The notes beneath the pieces were generated by a model. It ran no database searches. It saw nothing but the letters and a program-made list of their open reading frames with translations, and had not been told where the DNA came from. From Streptomyces sp. NBC_00442 (lineage in GTDB: Bacteria; Actinomycetota; Actinomycetes; Streptomycetales; Streptomycetaceae): 64,000 nt of DNA. Both the position numbers and the translations under genes were made by a program. The stretch spans positions 1,736,001 through 1,800,000 of the forward strand of contig NZ_CP107918.1 in NCBI RefSeq assembly GCF_036014195.1, written 5' to 3'. This document shows, piece after piece, positions 38,206 to 47,636 of the stretch (positions are counted from its first letter, which is position 1; each line of letters opens with the position of its first letter).

Positions 38206-39678
38206 ATGAACACTGGCACCACCGACGAAGCGCAGAGCACCCTGGAAACACGCGGCCTCGAGCCCGTCCCGGACGCGGAGCGCACCGCGAGAACCCGCGA
38301 GCTGTTCCCTACCTGGGTGGCCGCCAACATCAGCGTGCTGCTGCTCACCATGGGCGCCAGCCTCGTCGTCGCGTACAAGCTCAACTTCTGGCAGGCGATC
38401 GTGGTCGCCGTGTGCGCGCCCATTCTCTCCTACGGCCTGGTCGGGCTCATCGGCATCGCGGGCAAGCGCGGCGGCGCCCCCGGCATGGCGCTGTCGCGCG
38501 CCGTGTTCGGCCAGCGCGGCAATCTGCTGCCCGGGTCCCTCATCTGGGTGGCGCGCTGGGGCTGGGAGACCATCAACGCGGTGACCGGCGCCTACGCGGT
38601 GCTGACCGTGCTCGACATCCTCTTCGGGATCAAGAGCAACACGTTCCTGATCATCATCACGCTCGCCGTCTTCGTGGTGATCACGTTCGCGATCTCGGGT
38701 CTGGGCATCCACGTCGTGCAGAAGTGCAACAAGTACGCGACGTTCCTGTTCGGCGCGTTCTCGGTCCTGGTGCTCGTCTACCTCGTGATGAACACCGCCT
38801 GGTCCGCCGTCTTCCACCAGCAGGCCGGCAAGACCTCGCTGATGGTCACGGGCATCGGCATGATCGCCGCGGGCGGCGTCAGCTGGATCCCGTCCGCCCC
38901 CGACTTCGCCCGCTACCTGCCGCGCACCGCCTCCTCCAGGGCGATCGTCGGCAACTCCATCGGCGGCGCCGGCATCGTGGTCCTGCCGATGGTCCTGATG
39001 GGCGCGGTCATGGCCGTCTCCACGCCGGACCTGGCCTCGGCGAGCGACCCGGTGTCCTTCCTCGGCGAGATCCTGCCGATGTGGATCGCGGTGCCCTACC
39101 TGCTGATCGCGCTGGTCGGCATGCTCCTGATCAACTCGATGTCGATGTACTCGGCGGGCTTCACCGCGCAGACCCTCGGCTTCAAGATCCCGCGGCACTG
39201 GGCCGTCTCGGTCAACGCGGTCATCTCGCTGGTCTTCGGCGGCATCCTGATGCTGGTCGCCACCAGTTTCATGGGCTCGTTCATCGCCTTCCTCTCGCTG
39301 CTGGCCGTGGCGTTCTCGGCCTGGGTCGGCGTGTTCGGCGCGGACATGCTGCGCCGCACCGAGTACGACGCGAAGGCGCTGCTCGACACCACCCGCACCA
39401 GCGCCTACTGGTACACGGGCGGCTTCTCCCCCGCGGCGGTCGTCGCCTGGGCGGTGGGCCTGCTCGGCGGCCTGATGTTCACCAAGTCCGACTGGTTCAC
39501 GGGCCCACTGTCCGCGAACAACCCGGTCGGCGAGTACGGCCTCGGCTGGGTCGCCACCATCGTGATCTCCGGGCTGCTCTACCTCGCCCTGCCCAAGCCG
39601 GCCGTGGTGCCGGCCGAGCCCGCCGAGCCCACCGAGCCCGCCGGGCAAGCCAAGTCGTCCGAGACCCTGGCTGTCTGA
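38206..39678 (+). CDS. NCS1-family nucleobase/cytosine-type transporter
   Basis: A 490-residue membrane protein with about twelve helices. It resembles the nucleobase:cation symporter-1 family (cytosine permease/allantoin type): TWVAANISVLLLTMGASLV, GGAPGMALSRAVFGQRGNLL and WIPSAPDFARYLPR are typical. The substrate cannot be set from sequence. The tail (PAEPAEPTEPAGQAKSSE) is a charged linker. It is divergent from ftsY and upstream of the LLM oxidoreductase in the same direction. Confidence 0.88.
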   Translation: MNTGTTDEAQSTLETRGLEPVPDAERTARTRELFPTWVAANISVLLLTMGASLVVAYKLNFWQAIVVAVCAPILSYGLVGLIGIAGKRGGAPGMALSRAVFGQRGNLLPGSLIWVARWGWETINAVTGAYAVLTVLDILFGIKSNTFLIIITLAVFVVITFAISGLGIHVVQKCNKYATFLFGAFSVLVLVYLVMNTAWSAVFHQQAGKTSLMVTGIGMIAAGGVSWIPSAPDFARYLPRTASSRAIVGNSIGGAGIVVLPMVLMGAVMAVSTPDLASASDPVSFLGEILPMWIAVPYLLIALVGMLLINSMSMYSAGFTAQTLGFKIPRHWAVSVNAVISLVFGGILMLVATSFMGSFIAFLSLLAVAFSAWVGVFGADMLRRTEYDAKALLDTTRTSAYWYTGGFSPAAVVAWAVGLLGGLMFTKSDWFTGPLSANNPVGEYGLGWVATIVISGLLYLALPKPAVVPAEPAEPTEPAGQAKSSETLAV

Positions 39679-39752
39679 CGCCTCGTCAGCTACCGTCCCC
39701 CTTCGCCCGGGGTTCCTCTGGAACCCGCCCGCCGGTGGAGGGGGACTTTTCC

Positions 39753-40718
39753 ATGCCGTTCACGGTCGTACGCATGAACCTGGTGGACCCGCACGCCACC
39801 GCCGCGTCGCTCTCCGCCCGCTACCGGGCGGCCCTGGAGATGGCGGCGTACGCCGACGACCGGGGCGTCGACACCGTCCAGACCGAGGAGCACCACGGCA
39901 CGGACAACAACTGGCTGCCCTCCCCGTTCACCTTCGCCGGCGCGGTGTTCGGCGCCACCCGCCGCATCGCGGTGACGGTCTCGGCGATCATCGGCCCGTT
40001 GTACGACCCGCTGCGCCTGGCCGAGGACATCGCGGTGCTCGACCTGGTGAGCGGGGGCCGCCTGGTGACGGTCTCGGGAATCGGCTACCGGCCCGCCGAG
40101 TACGAGCAGCAGGGCATCGAGTGGGGCCGGCGCGGCAAGCTCCAGGACGAGCTGCTCGAAACGCTCCTGAAGGCGTGGAGCGGCGAGGAGTTCACCTTCC
40201 GGGGCCGCCGGGTGCGGGTCACGCCGCGCCCGTTCACCGAGCCGCATCCCATGCTCCTGGTCGGCGGCTCCTCGCGGGCGGCCGCGGGCCGTGCGGCCCG
40301 GCTCGGCCTGCCGTTCTTCCCGAGCGCGCATCTGCCGGAACTTGAGGCGTACTACAACGAGAAGCGCGCCGAGTACGGCACCGAGGGCTTCTGCATGATG
40401 CCGGCGGCCGCGACGCCCCTGCTGCACATCAGCGAGGACCCGGACCGGACGTGGGCGGAGTACGGCGAGCACTTCCTGCACGAGGCCCGGATGTACGCGT
40501 CCTGGCAGTCCAAGGACATCCGCTCCGCGGTGAAGTCGGCGGCGACGACGGTGGAGGAGCTGCGCGCGGAGGGCGTGTACCGGGTCCTGACCCCGCAGGA
40601 ATGCGCGTCCCTCGACGCGGGCAGTCTGGTGCTGCATCCGTTGTGCGGGGGGATGCCGGTGGAGGAGGGGTGGCGGAGTCTGCACTTGTTCTGCGAACGG
40701 GTCCTGCCGGCCCGCTGA
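39753..40718 (+). CDS. LLM-class (luciferase-like) flavin oxidoreductase
   Basis: A 321-residue TIM-barrel enzyme of the bacterial luciferase-like family, using FMN or F420. Diagnostic parts are AAYADDRGVDTVQTEEHHG, EDIAVLDLVSGGRLVTVSGI and MLLVGGSSRAAAGRAARLG. The substrate is unknown. The ATG at 39753 is preceded by GGAGGGGGAC. Only 74 bases separate it from the transporter stop, so the two may be co-transcribed. Confidence 0.88.
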   Translation: MPFTVVRMNLVDPHATAASLSARYRAALEMAAYADDRGVDTVQTEEHHGTDNNWLPSPFTFAGAVFGATRRIAVTVSAIIGPLYDPLRLAEDIAVLDLVSGGRLVTVSGIGYRPAEYEQQGIEWGRRGKLQDELLETLLKAWSGEEFTFRGRRVRVTPRPFTEPHPMLLVGGSSRAAAGRAARLGLPFFPSAHLPELEAYYNEKRAEYGTEGFCMMPAAATPLLHISEDPDRTWAEYGEHFLHEARMYASWQSKDIRSAVKSAATTVEELRAEGVYRVLTPQECASLDAGSLVLHPLCGGMPVEEGWRSLHLFCERVLPAR

Positions 40719-40752
40719 GGCCCTTTCGACTGCGGGCCGCCGGGTGCTTGTC

Positions 40753-41072
40753 GCAGGTCCCCGCGCCCCGGCCCACCTGCGGCGGCCGCCCTCGTACGCC
40801 CCGGGTGTGCCTTCCGCCACCGGCTGCGGGCCGTGCTGGGTTGCTCGCGCAGTTCCCCGCGCCCCTCAACCCGCCTTCGTCCGCGGACCGTGCCCGCTTC
40901 TCGCACAGTTCCCCGCGCCCCTTGTAAGTGACCCGTTGTGGACCGCTCGCGCCCCCGCGGCGGAGCCGCGCACATGTCACAGCCCCGCGCCCCTCGTAGG
41001 TGACCCGGTGTTGACCGCTCGCGCCCCCGCCGCGGAGCCGCGCACATGTCACAGCCCCGCGCCCCTCGTAGG
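40753..41072. repeat. Dispersed Streptomyces-type intergenic repeats and two ~72-bp direct repeats
   Basis: The region between the LLM oxidoreductase and glcP holds five copies of a core like GCxCAGTTCCCCGCGCCCC, at about 40753, 40847, 40903, 40975 and 41048. The last two lie in nearly identical 72-base units (about 40929-40999 and 41000-41072) differing at only a few positions. Such cores recur between genes in Streptomyces genomes. There is no gene here. Confidence 0.75.
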
Positions 41073-41100
41073 GCACCCGGCGCCTACGGCCCGGACACCG

Positions 41101-41135
41101 AACCGCCCCGGCTCGATGGGCGAGCCGGGGCGGTT
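41101..41135 (-). terminator. Terminator after glcP
   Basis: A perfect 15-bp stem (41101-41115 with 41121-41135) with a five-base loop lies 26 bases past the glcP stop on the minus strand. Confidence 0.7.
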
Positions 41136-41161
41136 GGGTGAGCGGAGAGGGGCAGCGGGGA

Positions 41162-42580
41162 TTAGCCCATCTCCTCCAACGCCTTGCCCTTGGTCTCCTT
41201 GACGTACCGGAGCACGAAGGGGATCGAGAGCGCGGCGAAGATCGCGTAGATGACGTACGTGCCGGACAGGTTCCAGTCCGACAGGCTCGGGAAGCTCGCG
41301 GTGATCGCCCAGTTGGCGATCCACTGTGCGGCCGCGGCCACACCGAGCGCGGCGGCGCGGATCCGGTTCGGGAACATCTCGCCGAGGAAGACCCAGACCA
41401 CCACGCCCCACGACAGGGCGAAGAAGAGCACGAAGACGTGGGCGGCGATCAGTGCGGTGACGCCCTCGGTGTTGGGGAGCTTGCCGTCGACGAGGTGGGC
41501 CGAGAACGCCCAGGCCTCGACCGCGAGGGCGATCGCCATGCCGATGGAGCCGACGAGCGCGAGCGGCTTGCGGCCGACCCGGTCGACCAGGACCATCGCG
41601 ATCACGGTGCCGATGATGTTGATGATCGACGTCGTGAAGGAGTAGAAGAACGAGCTCGACGGGTCGATGCCGACGGACTGCCACAGCGTCGAGGAGTAGT
41701 AGAACGCCACGTTGATGCCGACGAGCTGCTGGAAGACCGAGAGGCCGATACCGACCCAGACGATGGGCAGGAAGCCCATCTTGGAGCCGAGCAGGTCCTT
41801 GAAGCTCGACTTGTGCTCGGACCTCATCGCGTGCTCGATCTCGGCCACGCGGGCGTTCAGGTCGACGTCCTTGCCCTCGACCTCGGCCAGCACCTTCTTG
41901 GCGTCCGCGTCGCGGCCGACGGAGATCAGGAAGCGCGGGGACTCGGGGATGGCGAAGGAGAGCAGCCCGTACAGGATGGCCGGGATGACCATCACGCCGA
42001 GCATGACCTGCCAGGCCTCGATGCCCAGGAGCTTGCCGCGCTGGTCGCCATTGGCGGCGTTGAGGATGCCCCAGTTGACGAGCTGGGAGATCGCGATGCC
42101 GATGACGATGGCGGCCTGCTGGAAGGAGCCGAGACGGCCGCGGTAGGCGGGCGGGGCGACTTCGGCGATGTAGGCCGGGCCGATGACCGAGGCCATGCCG
42201 ATGGCGAAGCCGCCGATGACGCGCCAGAAGGCCAGGTCCCAGAGCGCGAACGGCAGGGCGGAGCCGACGGCGCTGATGGTGAAGAGGGTCGCCGCGATCT
42301 GCATGCAGCGGATGCGGCCGATGCGGTCGGCGATCCGGCCCGCGGTGGCGGCACCGATCGCACAGCCGATCAGGGCGATGGCGATGACCTGGGCGAGCGT
42401 CCCCGAGCCGATGGCGTACCGGTCACGGATCGCCTCTACGGCGCCGTTGATCACGGAACTGTCGTAGCCGAAGAGGAAGCCGCCCATCGCGGCCGCCGCC
42501 GTGATGAAGATGACATGGCCGAGGTGGTCCGGTGCGGTGTGGCCGCCTCCGGACGCCTGCGCCTGCGCGGTACTGGTCAC
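41162..42580 (-). CDS. glcP: Glucose permease GlcP (major facilitator superfamily)
   Basis: A 472-residue sugar transporter, the same length as S. coelicolor GlcP, the main glucose:proton symporter there. Sugar-porter motifs are GRIADRIGRIRC, PESPRFLISVGR, VDRVGRKPLALVG, QQLVGINVAFYYSS and GEMFPNRIRAAALG. The GTG at 42580 has AGGAG five bases upstream; a longer in-frame start would reach into the promoter. It is a lone gene between two terminators. Strong inverted repeats lie about 85-190 bases upstream. Confidence 0.92.
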   Translation of the reverse strand: MTSTAQAQASGGGHTAPDHLGHVIFITAAAAMGGFLFGYDSSVINGAVEAIRDRYAIGSGTLAQVIAIALIGCAIGAATAGRIADRIGRIRCMQIAATLFTISAVGSALPFALWDLAFWRVIGGFAIGMASVIGPAYIAEVAPPAYRGRLGSFQQAAIVIGIAISQLVNWGILNAANGDQRGKLLGIEAWQVMLGVMVIPAILYGLLSFAIPESPRFLISVGRDADAKKVLAEVEGKDVDLNARVAEIEHAMRSEHKSSFKDLLGSKMGFLPIVWVGIGLSVFQQLVGINVAFYYSSTLWQSVGIDPSSSFFYSFTTSIINIIGTVIAMVLVDRVGRKPLALVGSIGMAIALAVEAWAFSAHLVDGKLPNTEGVTALIAAHVFVLFFALSWGVVVWVFLGEMFPNRIRAAALGVAAAAQWIANWAITASFPSLSDWNLSGTYVIYAIFAALSIPFVLRYVKETKGKALEEMG

Positions 42581-42661
42581 GTGTACTCCTGGGGCCGCCC
42601 GGCAGCGTCGCCAGGCGTGAGGGGACTCTTCCAAGTGGTGCACACCTTCCGGCCACCCACC

Positions 42662-42773
42662 ACTTGAAGGTAAAAGCAACGTTGCAGAGACTATGCCTTC
42701 AAGTTTCGAAGTCAATACCTGTGCGGTTATGAATTTGAGGGCAGGGATCGAAAGGTGTTATTCAAGACTTGAA
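42662..42773 (-). promoter_or_regulatory. Nested inverted repeats upstream of glcP (possible operator)
   Basis: ACTTGAAGG (42662-42670) and CCTTCAAGT (42696-42704) are exact inverses. Between them sits GCAACGTTGC (42676-42685), a perfect palindrome like LacI-family operators. Further out, TTCAAGACTTGAA (42761-42773) is a second palindrome that uses the same TTCAAG/CTTGAA half. The local A+T content is high. A sugar-responsive repressor site is likely, but the regulator is unknown. Confidence 0.7.
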
Positions 42774-42814
42774 CATGAGCAGGGGTGCTCGGAGGGGTGG
42801 CCGCCGGCCTCGGG

Positions 42815-45800
42815 TCAGCGCAGCCGCTGGCTGATGACCTTGGAGACGCCGTCGCCCTGCATCGAGACGCCGTACAGCGCGTCGGCGACCTCCATGGTCC
42901 GCTTCTGGTGCGTGATCACGATCAGCTGCGAGGACTCCTGGAGCTCCTGCATGATGCGGATCAGCCGCTGCAGATTGGTGTCGTCGAGCGCGGCCTCGAC
43001 CTCGTCCATCACGTAGAACGGGCTGGGCCTCGCCTTGAAGATGGAGACGAGCAGGGCCACCGCGGTCAGCGAGCGCTCGCCGCCCGAGAGCAGCGAGAGC
43101 CGCTTGACCTTCTTGCCCGGCGGACGCGCCTCGACGTCGATCCCGGTCGTGAGCATGTTGCCGGGATCGGTCAGGATCAGCCGGCCCTCGCCGCCCGGGA
43201 AGAGCCGCGAGAAAACGCCCTCGAACTCCCTGGCCGTGTCGCGGTAGGCCTCCGTGAAGACCTGCTCCACCCGCTCGTCGACCTCCTTCACGACTTGAAG
43301 GAGGTCGGCCCGGGTCTTCTTGAGGTCTTCCAGCTGCTCGGAAAGGAACTGGTGGCGCTCCTCCAGGGCCGCGAACTCCTCGAGGGCGAGCGGGTTGACC
43401 TTTCCGAGCTGCTGGTACGCCCGTTCGGCTGCCTTGAGCCGCTTCTCCTGCTCGGCCCGCACATAGGGAACCGGCTGGTTGCGCGGGTGGTCCGGGTCAT
43501 CCGGCAGTTCCTCTCCGTCGGCGGGCGGGGAGGGGGCCACCGGCCGGTCGGGCCCGTATTCGGCCACGAGCCCGGCGGGCTCGACCCCCAGCTCCTCCAG
43601 CGCCTTGGTCTCCAGCTGCTCGATGCGCAGCCGCTTCTCTGCTCCTAGTACCTCGCCGCGGTGAACTGAATCAGTGAGTTTGTCGAGCTCCGCCTTGAGG
43701 TCGCGGCCCGTGCTCCGCGCGGCGGTCAGCTCCTGCTCGCGCTCGGCCTTGGCGGACTCCGCTCCGGCCCGCTCCCGCTCGGCGCGCACCAGCGACACCT
43801 CCACGTGGGCGAGGAGGGTGCGGGCCCCGGACGCGACGGCCTCGGCGACGGCGGCCTCGTGCCGCAGCCGGGCGCGCCGCTGCTCGGCCCTGGCCCGCGC
43901 CTCGCGTTCGGCCCGCGCCCCGCGGTCGAGCGCCTCGGCCCGCCCGGCGAGCGCCTTGACGCGTTCCTCGTGGGTACGGGCCTGGAGGCGGGCCTCCATC
44001 TCGGTCTGGCGGGCGTTGGCGCCGTCGGCCGCCAGCCGGTCGCGCACCGAGGTGTCGGGTTCCTCCTCGACCGGCATCTCCTCGGCGACGAGGAGCCGCT
44101 CGGCCAGTTCCTCGGCTTCTTCGGTGGCCCTCTCCAGGGCTTCCTGGGCTCGGGCGGCCGCGGCCGCGGTCCGCTCGGCCTCGCCGGCCGCGCCCCTGGC
44201 CTGCCCGGCCAGACGTCCGAGCTGCTGGGCGACGGAGGACCGCGCCTTCTCCGCGTGCCGCCTGCGGTCACCCAACTCATCGACCTGGAGCGCCAGTTGA
44301 CTGCGCCGCTCCCCCGCCACCCGCTGGGCACCGGCCAGTTCTTCGCAGCGTACGGCCAGGTCGGCGAGTTCGGCGGCGGCCTCGTCGACGGAGGCCCGGA
44401 CCTCCAGGAGACTGGGTGCGCCGGCCGAGCCGCCGTGGGCGAAGTGGGCGCCGAGCACATCGCCGTCCGCGGTGACGGCGGTCAGTGCGGGCCGCGCGTA
44501 TACGAGGTCTTCGGCGTCCTCCAGGGTGGCGACCACCACGATGTCGCGGAGCAGCCGCCGCACGGCGGGCATCAGCTCGGCGGGGCCGCGCACCAGGTCG
44601 GCGGCGCGGGGCGGGCCGTCGCCCGGGGCGGGCCGCTCGTCCTCCGGGGCGCCGCTCAGGAGCAGGGCCGCGCGGCCGGCGTCCTGTTTGCGCAGCAGCC
44701 GGATGGCGTCGGCCGCCGCGGAGGGTCCGGTGACCGCGATGGCGTCGGCGGCGGCGCCCAGCGCCGCGGCGAGCGCCACCTCGTGGCCCTGGGCCACGGT
44801 GAGCAGTTCGGCGGCGGGGCCGAGCAGGCCGGTCAGCGCGTCGCGCGCGCCGAGCAGCGCGCCCGTGCCGTCCTTGCGGCGCAGGCCCAGCGCGAGGGCG
44901 TCGTGCCGGGCGGCGACGGCGGCGCGGGCGCGCTCGGCGGCGGTGGCCTCCTCGCGGGCGGCGGCGAGCGCGGTTTCCGCACCGGCGAGCTCGCGCCTGG
45001 CCGCGTCGTGGGCGTCGGCGAGCTCGGTGTCCTCTGCTTCGAGACCGTCGACTTCGGCCTTGAGCTGCTCGTACTCCTCCTGGGCGAGGACGGCTCGCTC
45101 GCCCGCCTCGTCGCGGGCCGCGGCAAGGCGGTCGATCTCCGCCTGCGCGGATCCCGCCCTGCCGCGGGCCGCGTTGACCTGGCCGTGCAGCCGTGCGAGG
45201 CCTTCGCGCCGGTCGGCGATGGCGCGGGCCACGTCCTTCAGACGCCGTTCCTCGGCGGCGAGCTCCCGCTCCAGGTCGGCCCGGTGTGCGGTGGTGTCCT
45301 CCAGGGCGTGCTCGGCCGCTTCCAGCGCGGCTTCCAGTTCGGCCTCCTGCTCGCGGATCCGGGCGGCCTCGCGCTCCATGTCCTCGGGGTCGCGCCCGCG
45401 CCGCTCCTCGGGGGGCTGGGCGCTCGCGCTCGTGACCCGGGCGTCGGCGAGCGAGATGGTGCCGCGCACCCGCTCGGCCAGCTGAGACAGCTCGTACCAG
45501 GTCTGCTGGGCGCGCTGGAGGCGCGGCGCCAACTGCCGCACCTGCTCTTCGAGTTGTGCTTCGCGGGCGAGGGCCGCCTTGAGGTCGGCGGCCGCGGCCT
45601 CCTTGCGGCGCAGCAGCTCGGCCTCGTCGGCGATCTCGGCGCTGAGCGCCTCGCGCATGCGCACGAGGTCGTCGGCGAGCAGCCGCAGGCGCGCGTCGCG
45701 CAGGTCGGCCTGGATGACGGCGGCCCGGCGGGCGACGGCGGCCTGCCGGCCGAGCGGTTTGAGCTGGCGGCGCAGTTCGTCGGTGAGGTCCTGGACGCGG

Positions 45801-46366
45801 GCCAGGTTGGCCTTCATCGCGTCCAGCTTGCGCAGCGCCTTCTCCTTGCGCTTGCGGTGCTTGAGGACGCCGGCGGCCTCTTCGATGAAGGCGCGCCGCC
45901 CCATCGGGTCGGCGTGCAGCACGGAGTCGAGCTGGCCCTGGCCGACGATGACGTGCATCTCGCGGCCGATGCCGGAGTCGGAGAGCAGTTCCTGGATGTC
46001 GAGGAGCCGGCAGGTGTCGCCGTTGATCTGGTACTCGCTGCCGCCGTTGCGGAACATGATCCGCGTGATGGTGACTTCGGCGTATTCGATGGGCAGCGCG
46101 CCGTCGGAATTGTCGATGGTGAGGGACACTTCGGCGCGGCCGAGCGGCGGCCGGCCGGTCGTCCCGGCGAAGATGACGTCCTCCATCTTTCCGCCGCGCA
46201 GCGACTTGGCCCCTTGCTCGCCCATGACCCAGCTGAGCGCGTCCACGACATTGGACTTGCCCGATCCGTTGGGGCCCACGACGCACGTGATGCCCGGCTC
46301 GAACTTCAGCGTGGTCGCGGACGCGAAGGATTTGAATCCGCGCAGGGTGAGGGCCTTGAGGTGCAC
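42815..46366 (-). CDS. smc: Chromosome segregation protein SMC
   Basis: An 1183-residue SMC ATPase. The N-terminal head has Walker A GPNGSGKSNVVDALSWVMGE; the C-terminal head has the signature RLSLLSGGERSLTAVALLVS and Walker B FYVMDEVEAALDDTN. Long coiled-coil arms rich in Glu, Arg and Ala flank a hinge near the middle. SMC with ScpAB compacts and separates chromosomes, important in sporulation septation. The GTG at 46366 (VHLKALTLRGFKSFA) is the family start. Confidence 0.97.
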   Translation of the reverse strand: MHLKALTLRGFKSFASATTLKFEPGITCVVGPNGSGKSNVVDALSWVMGEQGAKSLRGGKMEDVIFAGTTGRPPLGRAEVSLTIDNSDGALPIEYAEVTITRIMFRNGGSEYQINGDTCRLLDIQELLSDSGIGREMHVIVGQGQLDSVLHADPMGRRAFIEEAAGVLKHRKRKEKALRKLDAMKANLARVQDLTDELRRQLKPLGRQAAVARRAAVIQADLRDARLRLLADDLVRMREALSAEIADEAELLRRKEAAAADLKAALAREAQLEEQVRQLAPRLQRAQQTWYELSQLAERVRGTISLADARVTSASAQPPEERRGRDPEDMEREAARIREQEAELEAALEAAEHALEDTTAHRADLERELAAEERRLKDVARAIADRREGLARLHGQVNAARGRAGSAQAEIDRLAAARDEAGERAVLAQEEYEQLKAEVDGLEAEDTELADAHDAARRELAGAETALAAAREEATAAERARAAVAARHDALALGLRRKDGTGALLGARDALTGLLGPAAELLTVAQGHEVALAAALGAAADAIAVTGPSAAADAIRLLRKQDAGRAALLLSGAPEDERPAPGDGPPRAADLVRGPAELMPAVRRLLRDIVVVATLEDAEDLVYARPALTAVTADGDVLGAHFAHGGSAGAPSLLEVRASVDEAAAELADLAVRCEELAGAQRVAGERRSQLALQVDELGDRRRHAEKARSSVAQQLGRLAGQARGAAGEAERTAAAAARAQEALERATEEAEELAERLLVAEEMPVEEEPDTSVRDRLAADGANARQTEMEARLQARTHEERVKALAGRAEALDRGARAEREARARAEQRRARLRHEAAVAEAVASGARTLLAHVEVSLVRAERERAGAESAKAEREQELTAARSTGRDLKAELDKLTDSVHRGEVLGAEKRLRIEQLETKALEELGVEPAGLVAEYGPDRPVAPSPPADGEELPDDPDHPRNQPVPYVRAEQEKRLKAAERAYQQLGKVNPLALEEFAALEERHQFLSEQLEDLKKTRADLLQVVKEVDERVEQVFTEAYRDTAREFEGVFSRLFPGGEGRLILTDPGNMLTTGIDVEARPPGKKVKRLSLLSGGERSLTAVALLVSIFKARPSPFYVMDEVEAALDDTNLQRLIRIMQELQESSQLIVITHQKRTMEVADALYGVSMQGDGVSKVISQRLR

Positions 46367-46472
46367 GCCGCCGGACTCTACCTTTCGCTGCCGGTTTCAC
46401 CCAGGAAGGTCCCGGGCAGATCAGAGCGGAAGAGGGAGGCGGCAGGGCCGGGAGCACCGGGCGGAAAGAAAG

Positions 46473-46493
46473 AAGGGACGCCGAAGCGTCCCT
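46473..46493 (-). terminator. Terminator after the small coiled-coil gene
   Basis: AGGGACG/CGTCCCT forms a short stem. On the minus strand it is followed by a T-rich run (TTCTTTCTTTCC), so it looks like an intrinsic terminator between the small gene and smc. Confidence 0.6.
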
Positions 46494-46564
46494 TGCAATA
46501 CAGTGCAGTTCTTGCGGATCTCTCGATCTCGACGAGAGGGACGGAAACCTCTCCCACCCGAAGA

Positions 46565-46783
46565 TCAGGTGAGTGCGGGCTCCGCCTGCGGGACGTCGAT
46601 GTCGATGCCTTCGAGCAGCGAATCGCCGTGGTGCGAAGCGGCGGCAGCGGCCAGCACGTCGTTCTCGGACTGAATCCGGTTGAGCTCGGACTCGAGGTCC
46701 TGGACGCGCTGCTGGAGCCGTCGCATCTCGGCGAGGAGTCGCGGGTCGGAACCGCCGACGTAACCGAGAAGCGCCTTTGCCAT
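46565..46783 (-). CDS. Small conserved coiled-coil protein of unknown function
   Basis: A 72-residue protein (MAKALLGYVGGSDPRLLAEM at the start). The middle, LAEMRRLQQRVQDLESELNR and the following residues, has heptad-like spacing of Leu and Val typical of a coiled coil. The C-terminus is acidic and low in complexity (DVPQAEPALT). The ATG at 46783 has GGAGG upstream. It lies between acyP and smc in the smc direction. I do not recognise a function. Confidence 0.85.
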   Translation of the reverse strand: MAKALLGYVGGSDPRLLAEMRRLQQRVQDLESELNRIQSENDVLAAAAASHHGDSLLEGIDIDVPQAEPALT

Positions 46784-47161
46784 GATGGATGGTCCTCCAC
46801 ACTGAGTGACCGACCGAAGCGGTGTGGGTCGTAGGGGGATCGCACCCGCGGTGCTTGGACTTGACTGCGGTTCTTCATGCCAAACAGCTAAGGTGCGCGG
46901 GGCTTTCAGAGTCTCACCAAAATGTTTGACGGTCAACACGATCACGCCCCGTATCCACCGGCAATCCGGGGGCACGCGGCCGCTGAGCACGCGGCGCTGC
47001 CTCTTCTCGGAGCCCTGGGGGCGTGGAGATCATCCTTACTTCCGCAGCCTTCCACGCCGGGCGCGCGTTGGCAACAGTCGGATCGTTCGAGGTCAGCGCG
47101 GGGTCGCGAGCCGGATGCGGGGGGTCACCGCGGGTGGCCCCCGCGCGCGGGGGCCACGGGG
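46784..47161. other. Intergenic region upstream of the small coiled-coil gene
   Basis: This 378-base gap contains no convincing gene. It likely holds the promoter of the small coiled-coil gene and, at its right end, the acyP transcription end. Confidence 0.45.
47134..47157 (-). terminator. Palindrome just after acyP
   Basis: GTGGCCCCCGCG and CGCGGGGGCCAC form a perfect 24-base palindrome five bases past the acyP stop. It is a likely terminator, though without a T-run. Confidence 0.6.
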
Positions 47162-47455
47162 TCAGCGGATGGCGAAGCCTTCGTAGCCGCCGCGCACTGT
47201 GTCCCATATCTCTGTCACTCCGTCGACCCGGCCCGGTGTGTCGTCGGAGCGGAGCCAGTCGAGGAGGCGGTGGCAATTCTCACGCGGCCCCTCGGCGACG
47301 ACCTGGACGCGTCCGTCGTCCAGATTGAGGGCGAACCCGCTGAGGCCGCCGATCTCCAGGGCATTGGCCCTGGTGAACCAGCGGAAGCCGACTTGCTGTA
47401 CTCGCCCGCGCACCCAGGCCGTGAGTCGAACATCATCGTGCGCATCTTCGTTCAT
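47162..47455 (-). CDS. acyP: Acylphosphatase
   Basis: A 97-residue acylphosphatase, normal size. The active-site loop [20 protein letters not shown] holds the catalytic Arg, and [19 protein letters not shown] the Asn. It hydrolyses acyl phosphates in the cytoplasm. The same gene lies next to smc in Mycobacterium. Confidence 0.95.
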   Translation of the reverse strand: MNEDAHDDVRLTAWVRGRVQQVGFRWFTRANALEIGGLSGFALNLDDGRVQVVAEGPRENCHRLLDWLRSDDTPGRVDGVTEIWDTVRGGYEGFAIR

Positions 47456-47636
47456 ACGTGCACGCTAACGGGCCAATTGCTCACGCGGCACTTCTCCCCC
47501 ATGCGCCATGGCGTACAGTCGCGACGAAATGAGCCTCACCCGTATGGGTTAGTGCCCATTTGATCATTTCGGGGCGGTCGGGCCCCCGCGGCAATGCGAC
47601 CAGGCATTGCCCACGGCATTGAGGAAGGCACAGCAG

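Noticed and set aside
40753..41072. Repeat array considered as a CRISPR array
   Set aside because: Repeats are irregularly spaced, without uniform spacers, and no cas genes are near.
43805..46834. A 1009-codon plus-strand frame opposite smc
   Set aside because: It is antisense to smc and dominated by Gly/Ala/Arg/Glu; it has no recognisable domain.
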